DNA from: Bacillota bacterium
GTDB taxonomy: Bacteria; Bacillota_I; Bacilli_A; Acholeplasmatales; Acholeplasmataceae
Reading direction: 5' to 3'
DNA length: 38,482 nucleotides
NCBI GenBank assembly: GCA_018817915.1
Contig: JAHISX010000069.1
Span: 1-38,482 of the forward strand
The position numbers and the translations under genes were made by a program. Numbering within the stretch: position 1 is the stretch's first letter; every line of letters starts with the position of its first letter. Shown piece by piece: positions 1-9,276 of the stretch. Below the pieces are notes generated by a model that saw only the letters and a list, made by a program, of their open reading frames with translations, searched no databases and was not told the origin of the DNA.

Positions 1-45
1 TGATAATTTTATGACTTGTTCATCTGTGAAATAATATAATCCCAT
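1..45 (-). CDS. start of an unidentified gene (partial)
   Basis: An ATG at 45 opens a minus-strand frame that runs off the left edge (MGLYYFTDEQVIKLS). In-frame stops lie just upstream, so it is not a continuation of the helicase gene. The Shine-Dalgarno is weak (AGGAAG, about 14 bases upstream). Fifteen residues are too few to assign a family. It may be a short chance frame. Confidence 0.3.
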   Translation of the reverse strand, partial: MGLYYFTDEQVIKLS

Positions 46-85
46 TTCATCACCAGCTTCCTATTATCTCTATTATAAAGTAAAA

Positions 86-101
86 ACCCTATAGCCAGGG
101 T
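86..101 (-). terminator. weak terminator after the helicase gene
   Basis: Five-base arms ACCCT/AGGGT around a six-base loop, with T-runs on both outer sides, so it could work in both directions. It lies about 35 bases after the helicase stop. The short stem makes it a modest prediction. Confidence 0.4.
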
Positions 102-135
102 CTTTTTTCAAAGAGTCCGTTTTATAGGGTACATT

Positions 136-2952
136 TTATTCGATAGGTGGTTTTTTACTTTCCATTTGATTTGGTGAAACGATGAGTTTCCCCTCATAAA
201 AAGCATAATTTGAAAAAGCTATTAATTCTTCATAAGTTGAACGATAATGATAATTTAAGATTGTTTCATTATATTTATACCGTGCTAAGTCGAGCAAGCT
301 CTTAGCATCCATTGAGATGTCCTGTAGGTCTTCTGCTTCAAACAGCTCATCTTCGTCTTCTAGTCTACCAATTCCTAAGGATGACGGTCTCAACTGCTTA
401 GTATCTCCTGCTATAACAACTTTTTTAGCACGATAGATTGCGGGAATACCTTTTTCTACATACATTTGAGATGCTTCATCAAAGATGACTAAATCAAACA
501 TTCCATAAACTAAAGGTACAATTGCACTGACTACTTCAGGGGTCATCATCCAAACTCTGATGTTATTCATGAGTTCTAATTGATACTTATCTATGAATGC
601 TTTAATGCTTAATTTGCGTGTACTATCCAACATATGCTTAATATCCATGATGCGTTTCGTATTCGAAAAATTAAGAGCATATTTGTAAAGTTCCATTTCA
701 AATGATTCAGTAGTCACATGTTTCTTTTCTTCCATTAAATGATTGAGTTCATCAACTTTTTCTTGATATTTCTCAAGGATATATAAATACTTTTGATTTT
801 TGGCTTTGTAATCTTCTAGATATCCAGTGAAAAAGGCGTCAAATAGATAATGGCGTTGTTTAGCAATATTAGGGATATCTTTGACTAAAGGATGATGAAG
901 CAGCATATCTAGAAACTTAACTTCGTTTTCGGTAAGTTGCTCGTGTTTAGTCTTTAACTTATCTAGGTTATTCAGGTTCTCATGAACATATTTGTGTAAT
1001 CTTCCATCGGTTAATAAAAGTCTGAAATATTTTCTATTGAATGACTTCTTCTTCGTTAAGAATAGAATACGTTTTTGATTGTTTTGTAAAAATTTCTTTC
1101 TTAATGATCTTTTCTTAAAAAACCATGCTCTTTGATATTTATCTTTGTAGTCAAAAAAATCAGTATTAAATTGCTCAAATTCGATGCGATTGCTTCTACT
1201 AATTTTTGTTTCTAATTTTAATAACAATGGATGCTCATGGCTCATTTCTTCATATGCCATATAATCATTTAAATGATTTAACTTATCAAATGTTTTTTCA
1301 ATCGAAACAAGCTCTTTAAAAACTGGTTTAACAAAAATATGTTTAAACATTTGATGAACTTTCTTAGGAGTCAGATCATCCATGACATCTTTATCTTTTA
1401 CATATCTTGTGTACAATTTGTGAATAGGAACATCTTGAATACTTTGGTTATAAAGCAAATCAATCGATTTATCTAGCGTCTCTAATATTTCATTGATTTC
1501 TTCTTCTAATTTGAATACATCATTATTAATTGTTCGTTGAGGTGGTGTTGGACTTATGAATTCTTTGAGTTTTTGGTAGAAGTCTTGCTTATTCTCAGAA
1601 TCATCAATAAACATTGTGTACTTCGAGGCATTTTTTAATCTTGAATAAATAACATCTAATGCAACTTTCTTTTCACTAACGACAAGAACATTTTCGCCTT
1701 TTAAAACACTTGCTGCAATTAAACTCGTAATCGTCTGGCTCTTACCAGTTCCTGGAGGTCCCCAAATGACTAATTTTTGTTCTTTATTGACCAAATCAAT
1801 TACTTTTTCTTGGGCATAATTCATATCATTAATATAAGAAAGTCTTGATTCATCAACCGGATCATTTGCAATCTTAAAATTAACATCTTTTTCTTCAGCA
1901 TATAAGTTTGTTTCATCGATGAGCCCACTCAACAATTCATTGTACTTGTTAGAATCTAAAATAGAATTCATATCTTTTTGAATCATCGATGAATATAATT
2001 TGTATTTACCAAGCGTAATATACTCTTTGATTTCAAAAATGCCTTTCTTATGATGTCTTGTGAATTGATCTTTCTGTTCGTTTTTATAGAGGCTAAATGA
2101 AAAATCAGTTTTAGTATCTTTAATATTGACACCATTGGCTACATAATAAGGTATAACTACATCATGCAAAGTTGCTTGATTAAAAGTAGAGATAAAAGGT
2201 GCATTAGAATCGATATCATTTTTTTCCATCTTTGCAGTAACTAGTAATAAGTCACGATTAAAAATGATATCCTTATCTTTATCTTTTTTAATGCTAAATT
2301 CTCGTTTATTTCTAGTGAGTTTTACTGGAAAATATAGAAGCGGTGCTTTAATAGCAAAATTATCATGCTTAAATACACCTTCAATATAAGGATATGCGAT
2401 GTAAAGGTCATATGATCCGGTTTCCTTTTCACTCATATTGATTTCTCTATAAAGTGTCGTGATATGGTTTTCTTGAGTTTCTTCGCTTGAAGTAGACTGA
2501 GCTTGCAACTTCATGGATGTCACACGTTTATTTGTAAGAAAGTCTATGATATCTGCTTTATGATCAAGTAGAGATATGTCAAAACAATTTTTATTTGTTA
2601 TTTTACCCATATAAAGGTTAGAATTTCTTCTGGAAATATTCGTTAATCGATCTTTATAGTGATCCAATACTTTAAATGCCGATTTTGAAACCTGAACTTC
2701 TTTGACTGATTCATTTTGGAATTTAAGAATAACTTGTAAAAAGCGCATCGCGTATTCATCCATAAATACATTATTCACACCGGATATAGCTAAAAAATCA
2801 CTAATTTTTAGTGGTTTTTTCTTAGATATCTCTTCTAATATGCTATCTGTACAGACAATAGGTGTTTTACCTGTACGCAGATTTTCTTCTTCTTTGATTT
2901 GATCTCTTAATAAATCGAGAGATTCTAACAATCTATTCTTCTTTAATGCCAT
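136..2952 (-). CDS. HRDC-like domain SF1 (Dna2/Nam7-type) helicase, C-terminally short
   Basis: A 938-residue DNA/RNA helicase-type protein. Residues 5-78 look like an HRDC domain (a DxxLxEIxxxxP pattern followed by LAISGVN). Helicase motif I is GPPGTGKS at 398-405, the Walker B box is FDEAS around 824-828, motif III is GDTKQLRP at 849-856, and YHYRS lies near 901-905. These are hallmarks of superfamily 1 helicases of the Dna2/Nam7/UvrD-like group. A long mostly helical insert (about 440-780) separates motifs I and II, as in the large SF1 proteins with stalks. The protein stops at KKPPIE, where related helicases normally go on to motifs V and VI, so the second RecA lobe is cut short. The start is supported by GAGGTG seven bases upstream. 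The gene stands alone, divergent from the next gene. It could be a decayed helicase or a truncated functional one. Confidence 0.75.
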   Translation of the reverse strand: MALKKNRLLESLDLLRDQIKEEENLRTGKTPIVCTDSILEEISKKKPLKISDFLAISGVNNVFMDEYAMRFLQVILKFQNESVKEVQVSKSAFKVLDHYKDRLTNISRRNSNLYMGKITNKNCFDISLLDHKADIIDFLTNKRVTSMKLQAQSTSSEETQENHITTLYREINMSEKETGSYDLYIAYPYIEGVFKHDNFAIKAPLLYFPVKLTRNKREFSIKKDKDKDIIFNRDLLLVTAKMEKNDIDSNAPFISTFNQATLHDVVIPYYVANGVNIKDTKTDFSFSLYKNEQKDQFTRHHKKGIFEIKEYITLGKYKLYSSMIQKDMNSILDSNKYNELLSGLIDETNLYAEEKDVNFKIANDPVDESRLSYINDMNYAQEKVIDLVNKEQKLVIWGPPGTGKSQTITSLIAASVLKGENVLVVSEKKVALDVIYSRLKNASKYTMFIDDSENKQDFYQKLKEFISPTPPQRTINNDVFKLEEEINEILETLDKSIDLLYNQSIQDVPIHKLYTRYVKDKDVMDDLTPKKVHQMFKHIFVKPVFKELVSIEKTFDKLNHLNDYMAYEEMSHEHPLLLKLETKISRSNRIEFEQFNTDFFDYKDKYQRAWFFKKRSLRKKFLQNNQKRILFLTKKKSFNRKYFRLLLTDGRLHKYVHENLNNLDKLKTKHEQLTENEVKFLDMLLHHPLVKDIPNIAKQRHYLFDAFFTGYLEDYKAKNQKYLYILEKYQEKVDELNHLMEEKKHVTTESFEMELYKYALNFSNTKRIMDIKHMLDSTRKLSIKAFIDKYQLELMNNIRVWMMTPEVVSAIVPLVYGMFDLVIFDEASQMYVEKGIPAIYRAKKVVIAGDTKQLRPSSLGIGRLEDEDELFEAEDLQDISMDAKSLLDLARYKYNETILNYHYRSTYEELIAFSNYAFYEGKLIVSPNQMESKKPPIE

Positions 2953-3099
2953 ACTTACACCTCTGGTCTTGTTACATACAGTTTATCACTTATAGACAGA
3001 AATGTATAACTTAAAGGTGGCATATTTTTGTGAATCAATAGCTCAGTTATATTGTATATAAACTAAGAAGTTCTTTTTATCTTTTATCAATGATATGCA

Positions 3100-3129
3100 T
3101 TGTATACCTTTGTGAGGTAATGGTATAAT
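3100..3129 (+). promoter_or_regulatory. promoter for the YwaF-like gene
   Basis: The -35 candidate is TTGTAT (3100-3105), the spacer is 18 bases, and an extended -10 (TGG then TATAAT) lies at 3121-3129. It sits about 57 bases upstream of the start codon at 3187. Confidence 0.6.
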
Positions 3130-3186
3130 ATAAATAATTATTTTTGATGGTTAAAGTATTTAAATTCATGGTAAAGAAGGTGCCGT

Positions 3187-3942
3187 ATGCTAGACTTTTT
3201 AAGGAAATTCATGATCGACGGCTTTAACCCTGGGGATTACACCATGGGCACAGTGCATCAATTAGCTTTATTTCTATCAGGTTCAACAATTATATTATTC
3301 ATCATACTTTTAAAAAATAAGACCCCAGAATATATCCATAAGAAAATGAAAATTATTGCTTATATTTCATTTACCATTTATATCCTAAACAGAATTGTTA
3401 GAGTTTATAAAGGTGTCAGTGTCGTTGAATCTTTTTGGCCATTTTATCTTTGTAATGTCAATACTATCCTTTTATCCATTTACATGATATTTGATATAAA
3501 AAAAGGAAAAGATTTTATTATGATTACCGGTATTAGTGGCGCACTGCTTGCTTTTATTATTCCTTATGGAATATTCAATGATCAATATTTGACTTTAAAT
3601 ATTTTAGATAGTATACTTTCACATTATGAAATTGTAGCTATTCCAATCATTTTAATGGCAACTAAGGCTTATGAATTAGATGTGAAAAAAGGTGTATTTG
3701 TTATTCTAGGTTTATTACTATTAACTGTTAATGTTGAATTTCTGCAACCATTATTAATCAATAAACAAATTGATTATTTATTCCTTGATGGCACATTACC
3801 TTTCCAAATAGAAGGAGTTAATCAATTCTTCATCATGCTCGCATCAGCTATTGTCTATGTTTATTTTGTTTATTTTCTCGATTATTTATATTTAGGTAAG
3901 TTAAAAAAAATAAAACCTATACAAGTAAAAGAAGCCAATTAA
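3187..3942 (+). CDS. YwaF-like (TIGR02206-type) integral membrane protein
   Basis: A 251-residue protein with about seven hydrophobic segments and short polar loops, so it is an inner-membrane protein. The stretch FWPFYLCNVN (about 84-93) resembles the conserved P-x-x-LC-N signature of YwaF/TIGR02206 proteins, whose function is unknown. The start is backed by GAAGGTG upstream. It is the only plus-strand gene in the first 23 kb, has its own promoter, and ends at a strong hairpin shared with the converging zinc-ribbon gene. The family call rests on topology and one motif only. Confidence 0.5.
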   Translation: MLDFLRKFMIDGFNPGDYTMGTVHQLALFLSGSTIILFIILLKNKTPEYIHKKMKIIAYISFTIYILNRIVRVYKGVSVVESFWPFYLCNVNTILLSIYMIFDIKKGKDFIMITGISGALLAFIIPYGIFNDQYLTLNILDSILSHYEIVAIPIILMATKAYELDVKKGVFVILGLLLLTVNVEFLQPLLINKQIDYLFLDGTLPFQIEGVNQFFIMLASAIVYVYFVYFLDYLYLGKLKKIKPIQVKEAN

Positions 3943-3960
3943 TTTAAATCCTTATTACAC

Positions 3961-3985
3961 AAAAAAGCGATATCATCGCTTTTTT
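3961..3985. terminator. bidirectional terminator
   Basis: An 11-base perfect stem (AAAAAAGCGAT / ATCGCTTTTTT) with a three-base loop. A T-run follows the stem on either strand, so it can end both the YwaF-like gene (+) and the gene ending at 4058 (-). Confidence 0.85.
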
Positions 3986-4057
3986 AATTGAAATACGTCA
4001 GTTCTATTATTTTGTAAATCTATTTCCTATACTTCTATTAAGAATTATCTAAATATA

Positions 4058-5626
4058 TTATGAATTTTCATGAGTCTTATTACAATATGGACAAATTATT
4101 TCGCCATTTTGGTTAATCTTAGTAATATTTCTAAAATACATTAAGGATTCTATTTGTTTTTCATAATACCATTCATCATCACTCTTGAAACTAGATTTGT
4201 TAATCACATGTTTTTTCAGATGTGTATTATCGGTATAGAAAAAGGGCTTATTTGTTTCTTTACATACACTTTCTTTGATTTGAGTCATACAATCATTACA
4301 CTGATAAAAATCGTGATATGGATCTTTTTGGAGTTTTCCTCCGCAGAAAGGACAAACATCTCGTTTTTTATCTGAATAAACCATGCCCTTGAGAATGATT
4401 TGCTGTATCCTTCTAAATGAGTCAATATCTTCCATACTGATATACACATCATTTCTTTCAAGATAATCTCCATCAAATTGATTAACGACAATAACTTCAT
4501 CCAAACCATAATCTTTTTTATAACTATTAAGTGTTTTAATATTATAGACAGTGTTAGCTATCATGATTCTATATGTTTTATCTTTTGTGAAATATAGCAA
4601 GATCTCTTTTTTATTATTGTTAAAGATATCCAATTTCCAACCTTTAAATGAAAATTTAATATCAAGAGAACTTAAATCTATTTTGTATTGAGGATCTATT
4701 TCAAAATTGAAATGGCCAACAGCAAAAATAGTGAGCATTTGCACATAAGTCAGATAATTTCTTGCCATTAACTCATAATCAACAATCTCTTTTTTCTCTT
4801 CAATTTTATTTTGACTACCTAGTAAGTACTTGTATGTTTTATAAACTTGATGGTAGTCTTTTTGCATTAGAAAAATATTGGTCTTTTTAAGTCTTAAATT
4901 TTTATTTCTATTGATATTTTTTTGATAGACCGGTTTATAAAGCCTTGGATTAATAGCTTGACTGATGAATGTTAATTCGTTTAACATTTCTCTTGATAAA
5001 TTAAAATATTGACTAAAGTCTCTAATGTACCCCGTATGTAGCTTTCCTAAAGCTAAAAAGTAATTCACATGATTGATTTTTTCAAGTAAATTAAACCTCA
5101 TAATATCACTAGCATACAGCAAATTATTTAATGTTCTTCGATTTTTCTTAATCATTGAAAGAACTTCATCAACAAAATTGCAGAAAATGATATTTTCATA
5201 AATGCTATACTCATCTTCATAGATTCTCGTTAACAATTTTCTAGGCTTTACACCTTTATTTGTTATGTTAGACACAAACTGTCCGTGATTAGCTAAATGA
5301 AGTAAAGTATTTTGATTAATGATACGTGCATTTTCGACAGGTAAAACATCATCTGTGTCTTTTAAAACGATAATTGGTTTGCTAAATATTCTTTTTATTG
5401 CTGGTGTTGATTTTTTGATATGATGAATTGTCTTTTCTAATTTTTCAAAATCAAAATCAGGCTCAATCGAAAACAGTGTCATATCATGTACGACATAGTA
5501 GTCAAACTCAATATAAGTTACAACTCGATGTTTTTTAAGAAAATCTTGAATGCCTTCTAAAAGCGAAGCAAAGCGATTATATTCTTCTACATTTAATTTA
5601 TTTACATCTTTATTCATATTATTCAT
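4058..5626 (-). CDS. McrC/DUF2357-like protein with C-terminal zinc ribbons
   Basis: A protein of about 522 residues and probable partner of the AAA+ gene just upstream. With numbering from the longest frame (GTG at 5653), residues 110-230 have the character of DUF2357, the domain of McrC-type proteins: a conserved N/H-G region, then PRKLLTRIYEDEYSIYEN where DUF2357 carries an E-N pair. A tail with CPFCGGK (434-440) and CNDC (452-455) forms a zinc ribbon, and CPYC (521-524) is a further knuckle. I see no convincing PD-(D/E)xK nuclease motif; the stretch around 331-372 could be a decayed one. No start has a good Shine-Dalgarno. ATG 5626 or ATG 5617 overlap or abut the upstream stop at 5619-5621, which suggests translational coupling. 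The McrC relation is an inference from fold-like pattern and position. Confidence 0.55.
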   Translation of the reverse strand: MNNMNKDVNKLNVEEYNRFASLLEGIQDFLKKHRVVTYIEFDYYVVHDMTLFSIEPDFDFEKLEKTIHHIKKSTPAIKRIFSKPIIVLKDTDDVLPVENARIINQNTLLHLANHGQFVSNITNKGVKPRKLLTRIYEDEYSIYENIIFCNFVDEVLSMIKKNRRTLNNLLYASDIMRFNLLEKINHVNYFLALGKLHTGYIRDFSQYFNLSREMLNELTFISQAINPRLYKPVYQKNINRNKNLRLKKTNIFLMQKDYHQVYKTYKYLLGSQNKIEEKKEIVDYELMARNYLTYVQMLTIFAVGHFNFEIDPQYKIDLSSLDIKFSFKGWKLDIFNNNKKEILLYFTKDKTYRIMIANTVYNIKTLNSYKKDYGLDEVIVVNQFDGDYLERNDVYISMEDIDSFRRIQQIILKGMVYSDKKRDVCPFCGGKLQKDPYHDFYQCNDCMTQIKESVCKETNKPFFYTDNTHLKKHVINKSSFKSDDEWYYEKQIESLMYFRNITKINQNGEIICPYCNKTHENS

Positions 5627-8306
5627 TATCGAGATGTTTGATAAATTCAGCACATAGTTTCAAATTTAATTTTTCAAATTCCATCTCAAGTTTTTCTTTA
5701 TCATCAATCGTTTTTACTTCTAGTTTAGCAACCACTTTACTTAATAGAATCTTTTCAATTGCTTCGCTTTCTACATCTTCATCTGAAAAACACTCTTTAT
5801 AGATATTAACGAAATCTTCAATTTGTTTTAAAATACGATTTCCGAATGAAATATTGTATGGAGCAAGTAATACTTCTACATTTTTAATAAGATCACTATT
5901 TTCAGCATCAAAATCACCTTTTTGTTTTGCTTGATCAAACAATTGATTCATCGTCTGATAATCATAATATTGTTTTGAAATTGGATTTGAATAGTTGCGT
6001 ACTTTAGGAGCACGCTTTGTAAAGTTTATGGTATGTGCGCGGTCATAAACTTTATCCGATATGACAAATGTTGATTCGTCACGATTCGCTGTACCTATAA
6101 ACCATACATTGGGTGGTACTTTAAGTGTGTTTCCATAATCAAGCGCTAGATAATCGACTTCTTCTTCATCTTCTTTTCTGGTCAATTTAATATTGATCAA
6201 TTTAATTTCTCTATGATTTTCTTCGTTTTCCATCAGAGATAGAAAATCTGAGAAATAATATTCAATTCTAGATAGATTCATTTCATCGAGCAAAATAAAA
6301 GTAAATATCTCTTGATTAAGTGCTGCTTTATAAAGTGCTAGTGTGAATTTTTTAGGTGTGTAGTTCATTGAAAACTCATTATAGTATCCTAATAACTCGT
6401 TTTTATCTTTCCAAGAAGATTCAACTTCAATAATCTCACAATTACCAAATATAGCTTCTGAAAAAATCTTTGGCAAACTCGTTTTACCAGTTCCTGACAT
6501 CCCTTGAAGAATTGAGAGTTTACTTGCTCCAAGGCCTGCAACAAAAGTAGCAATATCTTCTGGTGTATATGATAAATGAAGTCTTGAATTTCTTGCGTAT
6601 TCTACAACAAAATTAACGAGTTCATTTAAAGTAGCTTCATTCACCCTATATGCTCCCCTATTTTCAAGATCTTGGCTAAACAAATCTTTTCTTGAATCTA
6701 GATCAGTAAATGCATAACATGGGTCAAAAGGATGGTAATTCAGATCATCTATACCATTTGATGATAAATCACTACTTGAAGCTGATGAATGATTCAAAGG
6801 CAATAAGCTATTATCCAATAAACTCATTTCATCTCTCTCAAATCCTTTTCTGATAAAAATCAATACTAATACAACAACAGAGGCAAGCAATGCATAGATG
6901 GCATCGGTACTGATGGTATAATCAAAATTTAAGGCATCCGGTAAATTAATCCCATAAAAATCAAAAACATCTAAAATGATAGCTTGATTAATTTCTTTAG
7001 CAATTTGGAAGTAATATCCCGAAATAGAAATGATAAACACGAAGAAGACATTCACTGATGTTGCTAATTTAACTACTGAACTAAATTGTTTATATTTAGA
7101 AAGGTAACTTGTTATGCTGATAACCAAACAAAGACCTACAGAAATAAGCATGACCACTAGAACAAAAGCAACAATACGATAACCAGGATCTAAACTAGCA
7201 TAGTCTCTTAAAATATTAAGACCAGTTAAACTGACGGTATTTGTATAAGAACCTGATATAATATCATATTTAATTATTGGAAGAAGCAACATCAATACTG
7301 AAATAGCAGTCATCAATATAACATAAAAGAGTGGTTCTATTTTGGAATATTTAATTTTATTTACTCCATTAGATATATGAGTAAACGCATAATATTTACC
7401 TTGAAAAACGGCGAAAATGAAAATGACTACAACCATCAATAGCATTGGAATAAATGAGATTGTTTGGGTGATATTACCACCGAGTGTGTAATAAATATCC
7501 AAACCTAATCCCATAAGGAAAAATAGTAATGTTGCTACGAAAGTATACGTAATGAGTGTTTTTGATTTATTAATAAATGTTTCTTTATCAAAAAAATAAT
7601 TTGAGAGACATTGTGCAAAGTATAGGAAAAGACCCAAAAAGATAGAAAAATTAACAAGAAAATAAATAATAACATCAATTTTAGTGTCTCCAAAAAGCAA
7701 GACATTAATAATAATGGCATAATATGTAGATCCTGATTCAACAAATGAATACAATGGAATAAAAAATGTTGTCAAAAAGACGGCAATTGAAGCGATATCA
7801 ATAAATAAGACACTTAGTGGAATCTTTGTTTGACTTAATTGAGTTTCTTTTTCATCATTTTTAAGACCAATTTCTCGGTTGAGTGCTTTTCTTCTGAAAA
7901 TAAGCAAGACATATGTACCAGCGATTAAAACGATGTTCAAAATGATTAGAATAATAGCAAATATTGACAAATAGCTACTTATTGATTGAAAAGCAATCAA
8001 TACAGTTTCAAATCCAAGAGAATATGTGACTGCTACCATGAATCCCCAATTATTCTTTTTAAAAAAACTAAACCCAGATAAGAGTAAAGGAAGAATTGAA
8101 ATATAAAATAGAATCTTAAAGATGAAAGCAAAGATATTGACATATTCGCCATCAGCTAGATTATTTGCGAGATACCAAAAATTATCACCTTGGTATGTTG
8201 ACGTTAGTTTTAAAGACATAATCCATAGGTTCATCAAGAACACAATGAACAGTACACCAATAACTAATGTTCCTATAAACCATGATTTTTTGAACAAATT
8301 TTTCAT
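5619..8306 (-). CDS. polytopic membrane protein fused to a McrB-like AAA+ ATPase
   Basis: 895 residues. The first 490 hold about 12-13 hydrophobic helices (for example 9-30, 58-78, 112-136, 165-187, 211-233, 250-270, 283-301, 325-345, 376-400, 415-433, 467-485). After a Ser-rich linker (about 495-520) comes a cytoplasmic AAA+ module: Walker A GMSGTGKTS at 602-610, Walker B FILLDEMN at 670-677 followed by the EYYFSDFLS stretch typical of McrB-like AAA_5 proteins, sensor-1 GTANRDEST at 738-746, and a YDR arginine near 754-756. McrB itself uses GTP through an MNxxD motif; here the residues are MNLSR, so nucleotide choice is open. The start is supported by AAAGGGGAT upstream. It is joined by overlap to the DUF2357-like gene. 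The pair looks like a McrBC-type ATPase/effector anchored in the membrane. Confidence 0.75.
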   Translation of the reverse strand: MKNLFKKSWFIGTLVIGVLFIVFLMNLWIMSLKLTSTYQGDNFWYLANNLADGEYVNIFAFIFKILFYISILPLLLSGFSFFKKNNWGFMVAVTYSLGFETVLIAFQSISSYLSIFAIILIILNIVLIAGTYVLLIFRRKALNREIGLKNDEKETQLSQTKIPLSVLFIDIASIAVFLTTFFIPLYSFVESGSTYYAIIINVLLFGDTKIDVIIYFLVNFSIFLGLFLYFAQCLSNYFFDKETFINKSKTLITYTFVATLLFFLMGLGLDIYYTLGGNITQTISFIPMLLMVVVIFIFAVFQGKYYAFTHISNGVNKIKYSKIEPLFYVILMTAISVLMLLLPIIKYDIISGSYTNTVSLTGLNILRDYASLDPGYRIVAFVLVVMLISVGLCLVISITSYLSKYKQFSSVVKLATSVNVFFVFIISISGYYFQIAKEINQAIILDVFDFYGINLPDALNFDYTISTDAIYALLASVVVLVLIFIRKGFERDEMSLLDNSLLPLNHSSASSSDLSSNGIDDLNYHPFDPCYAFTDLDSRKDLFSQDLENRGAYRVNEATLNELVNFVVEYARNSRLHLSYTPEDIATFVAGLGASKLSILQGMSGTGKTSLPKIFSEAIFGNCEIIEVESSWKDKNELLGYYNEFSMNYTPKKFTLALYKAALNQEIFTFILLDEMNLSRIEYYFSDFLSLMENEENHREIKLINIKLTRKEDEEEVDYLALDYGNTLKVPPNVWFIGTANRDESTFVISDKVYDRAHTINFTKRAPKVRNYSNPISKQYYDYQTMNQLFDQAKQKGDFDAENSDLIKNVEVLLAPYNISFGNRILKQIEDFVNIYKECFSDEDVESEAIEKILLSKVVAKLEVKTIDDKEKLEMEFEKLNLKLCAEFIKHLDNE

Positions 8307-8389
8307 ATATTATTATCCCCTTTGAAAGTTGTTAATTTACTCATGTTAAATCAAATTCATTTTTAGACAATCTTCATTGATCATCGATA

Positions 8390-8770
8390 CTAATTCTTCG
8401 TTACAAACAAACCTGTTCCAATCATAAAAAATGAGGTTTTAGCAAAAAGCATGCCCAGCATGAATATCATCAGCCACATATCAACCTGGAATAAAATGAC
8501 AAACAGTGGGTAAACAGTTAAATGAAATGCGACAAATAAGATTAAAGACTTCTTAGGAAGTTCTTTCCATGCAGTATGTGTTTCTTCTCTAGCATTTGAT
8601 ATGAGTCCAGCAAAAATATCAAATGCAAGTACTGCTGTAATCACTGTATTCCAAGAAAATGAATATGAAAATAAGATGAATACAGTAAACAGTGTGGGTG
8701 CAATCAGCATGACAGTAACCATCCATGGATTTGAATCTCTTCCAATGAGTAATTCTAAAGATTTTTTCAT
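8390..8770 (-). CDS. small polytopic membrane protein, unknown function
   Basis: A 126-residue protein with about four hydrophobic helices (roughly 18-38, 42-60, 75-97, 99-120). A polar loop after helix 2 contains AGLISNAREETHTAWKE, the most distinctive part and the likely conserved motif. I do not recognise the family. It has an AAGGAG Shine-Dalgarno, lies 38 bases after the preceding lipid-side protein gene and 83 bases before the membrane AAA+ gene, all in one direction, so it is probably co-transcribed with them. Confidence 0.6.
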   Translation of the reverse strand: MKKSLELLIGRDSNPWMVTVMLIAPTLFTVFILFSYSFSWNTVITAVLAFDIFAGLISNAREETHTAWKELPKKSLILFVAFHLTVYPLFVILFQVDMWLMIFMLGMLFAKTSFFMIGTGLFVTKN

Positions 8771-8808
8771 GTGAATGATAATCTCCTTAATTAATTTATA
8801 AACGTCTT

Positions 8809-9234
8809 TTATGACTGTAAATCAATTAAATCCTGCAGTAATTGTGTAGTATCACTTTCCGATTTATAGTTGATATAATAATAATCGTCTCCATTGATGA
8901 TTTCAATCCAGTTAAGCGAGGCATCTCCTAAATTAAGGTAAACTGGTAAGTCTCCTTCTAATGTGAAATATCCCTTCTTGATATCGCCAATCGATGAGCC
9001 ATTGGTTCTTCTTGTGATCGTAAGTGGAGATACGAGAGCAATTTCTGTATTTTGATCAATTGTTATGGTCTTATCATACATTCCAGTAATCTCAAGTACT
9101 CCTGTTTGATCATCGATAATGAACTCAGCTTCCTTGAGACTATTTTGGATAAGAATAAACACAAAGGCGAGTGTAATGATAGTAAATACAGATGTCACAA
9201 TGAAAATAAATTTTTTACTACTATTATTCTTCAT
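8809..9234 (-). CDS. membrane-anchored extracytoplasmic protein, PH-like fold suspected
   Basis: 141 residues with a basic N-terminus, one hydrophobic helix (about 9-29) and a mostly beta-type remainder. There is no Cys after the helix, so it is probably an uncleaved anchor with the domain outside the cell. The pattern of a small beta domain ending in YYYINYKSESDTTQLLQDL resembles bacterial PH-like domains (bPH families), but this is only a pattern impression. AGGGAG lies upstream of the ATG. It follows the CotH-like gene by 42 bases. Confidence 0.6.
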   Translation of the reverse strand: MKNNSSKKFIFIVTSVFTIITLAFVFILIQNSLKEAEFIIDDQTGVLEITGMYDKTITIDQNTEIALVSPLTITRRTNGSSIGDIKKGYFTLEGDLPVYLNLGDASLNWIEIINGDDYYYINYKSESDTTQLLQDLIDLQS

Positions 9235-9276
9235 TTAAAATTCTCCCTTTATAAAATTTTAATGAGTTTGTTCATG

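Noticed and set aside
5619-8306. Canonical soluble McrB restriction subunit
   Set aside because: The first half is a polytopic membrane domain with no DNA-binding domain, and the MNxxD GTPase motif is not kept.
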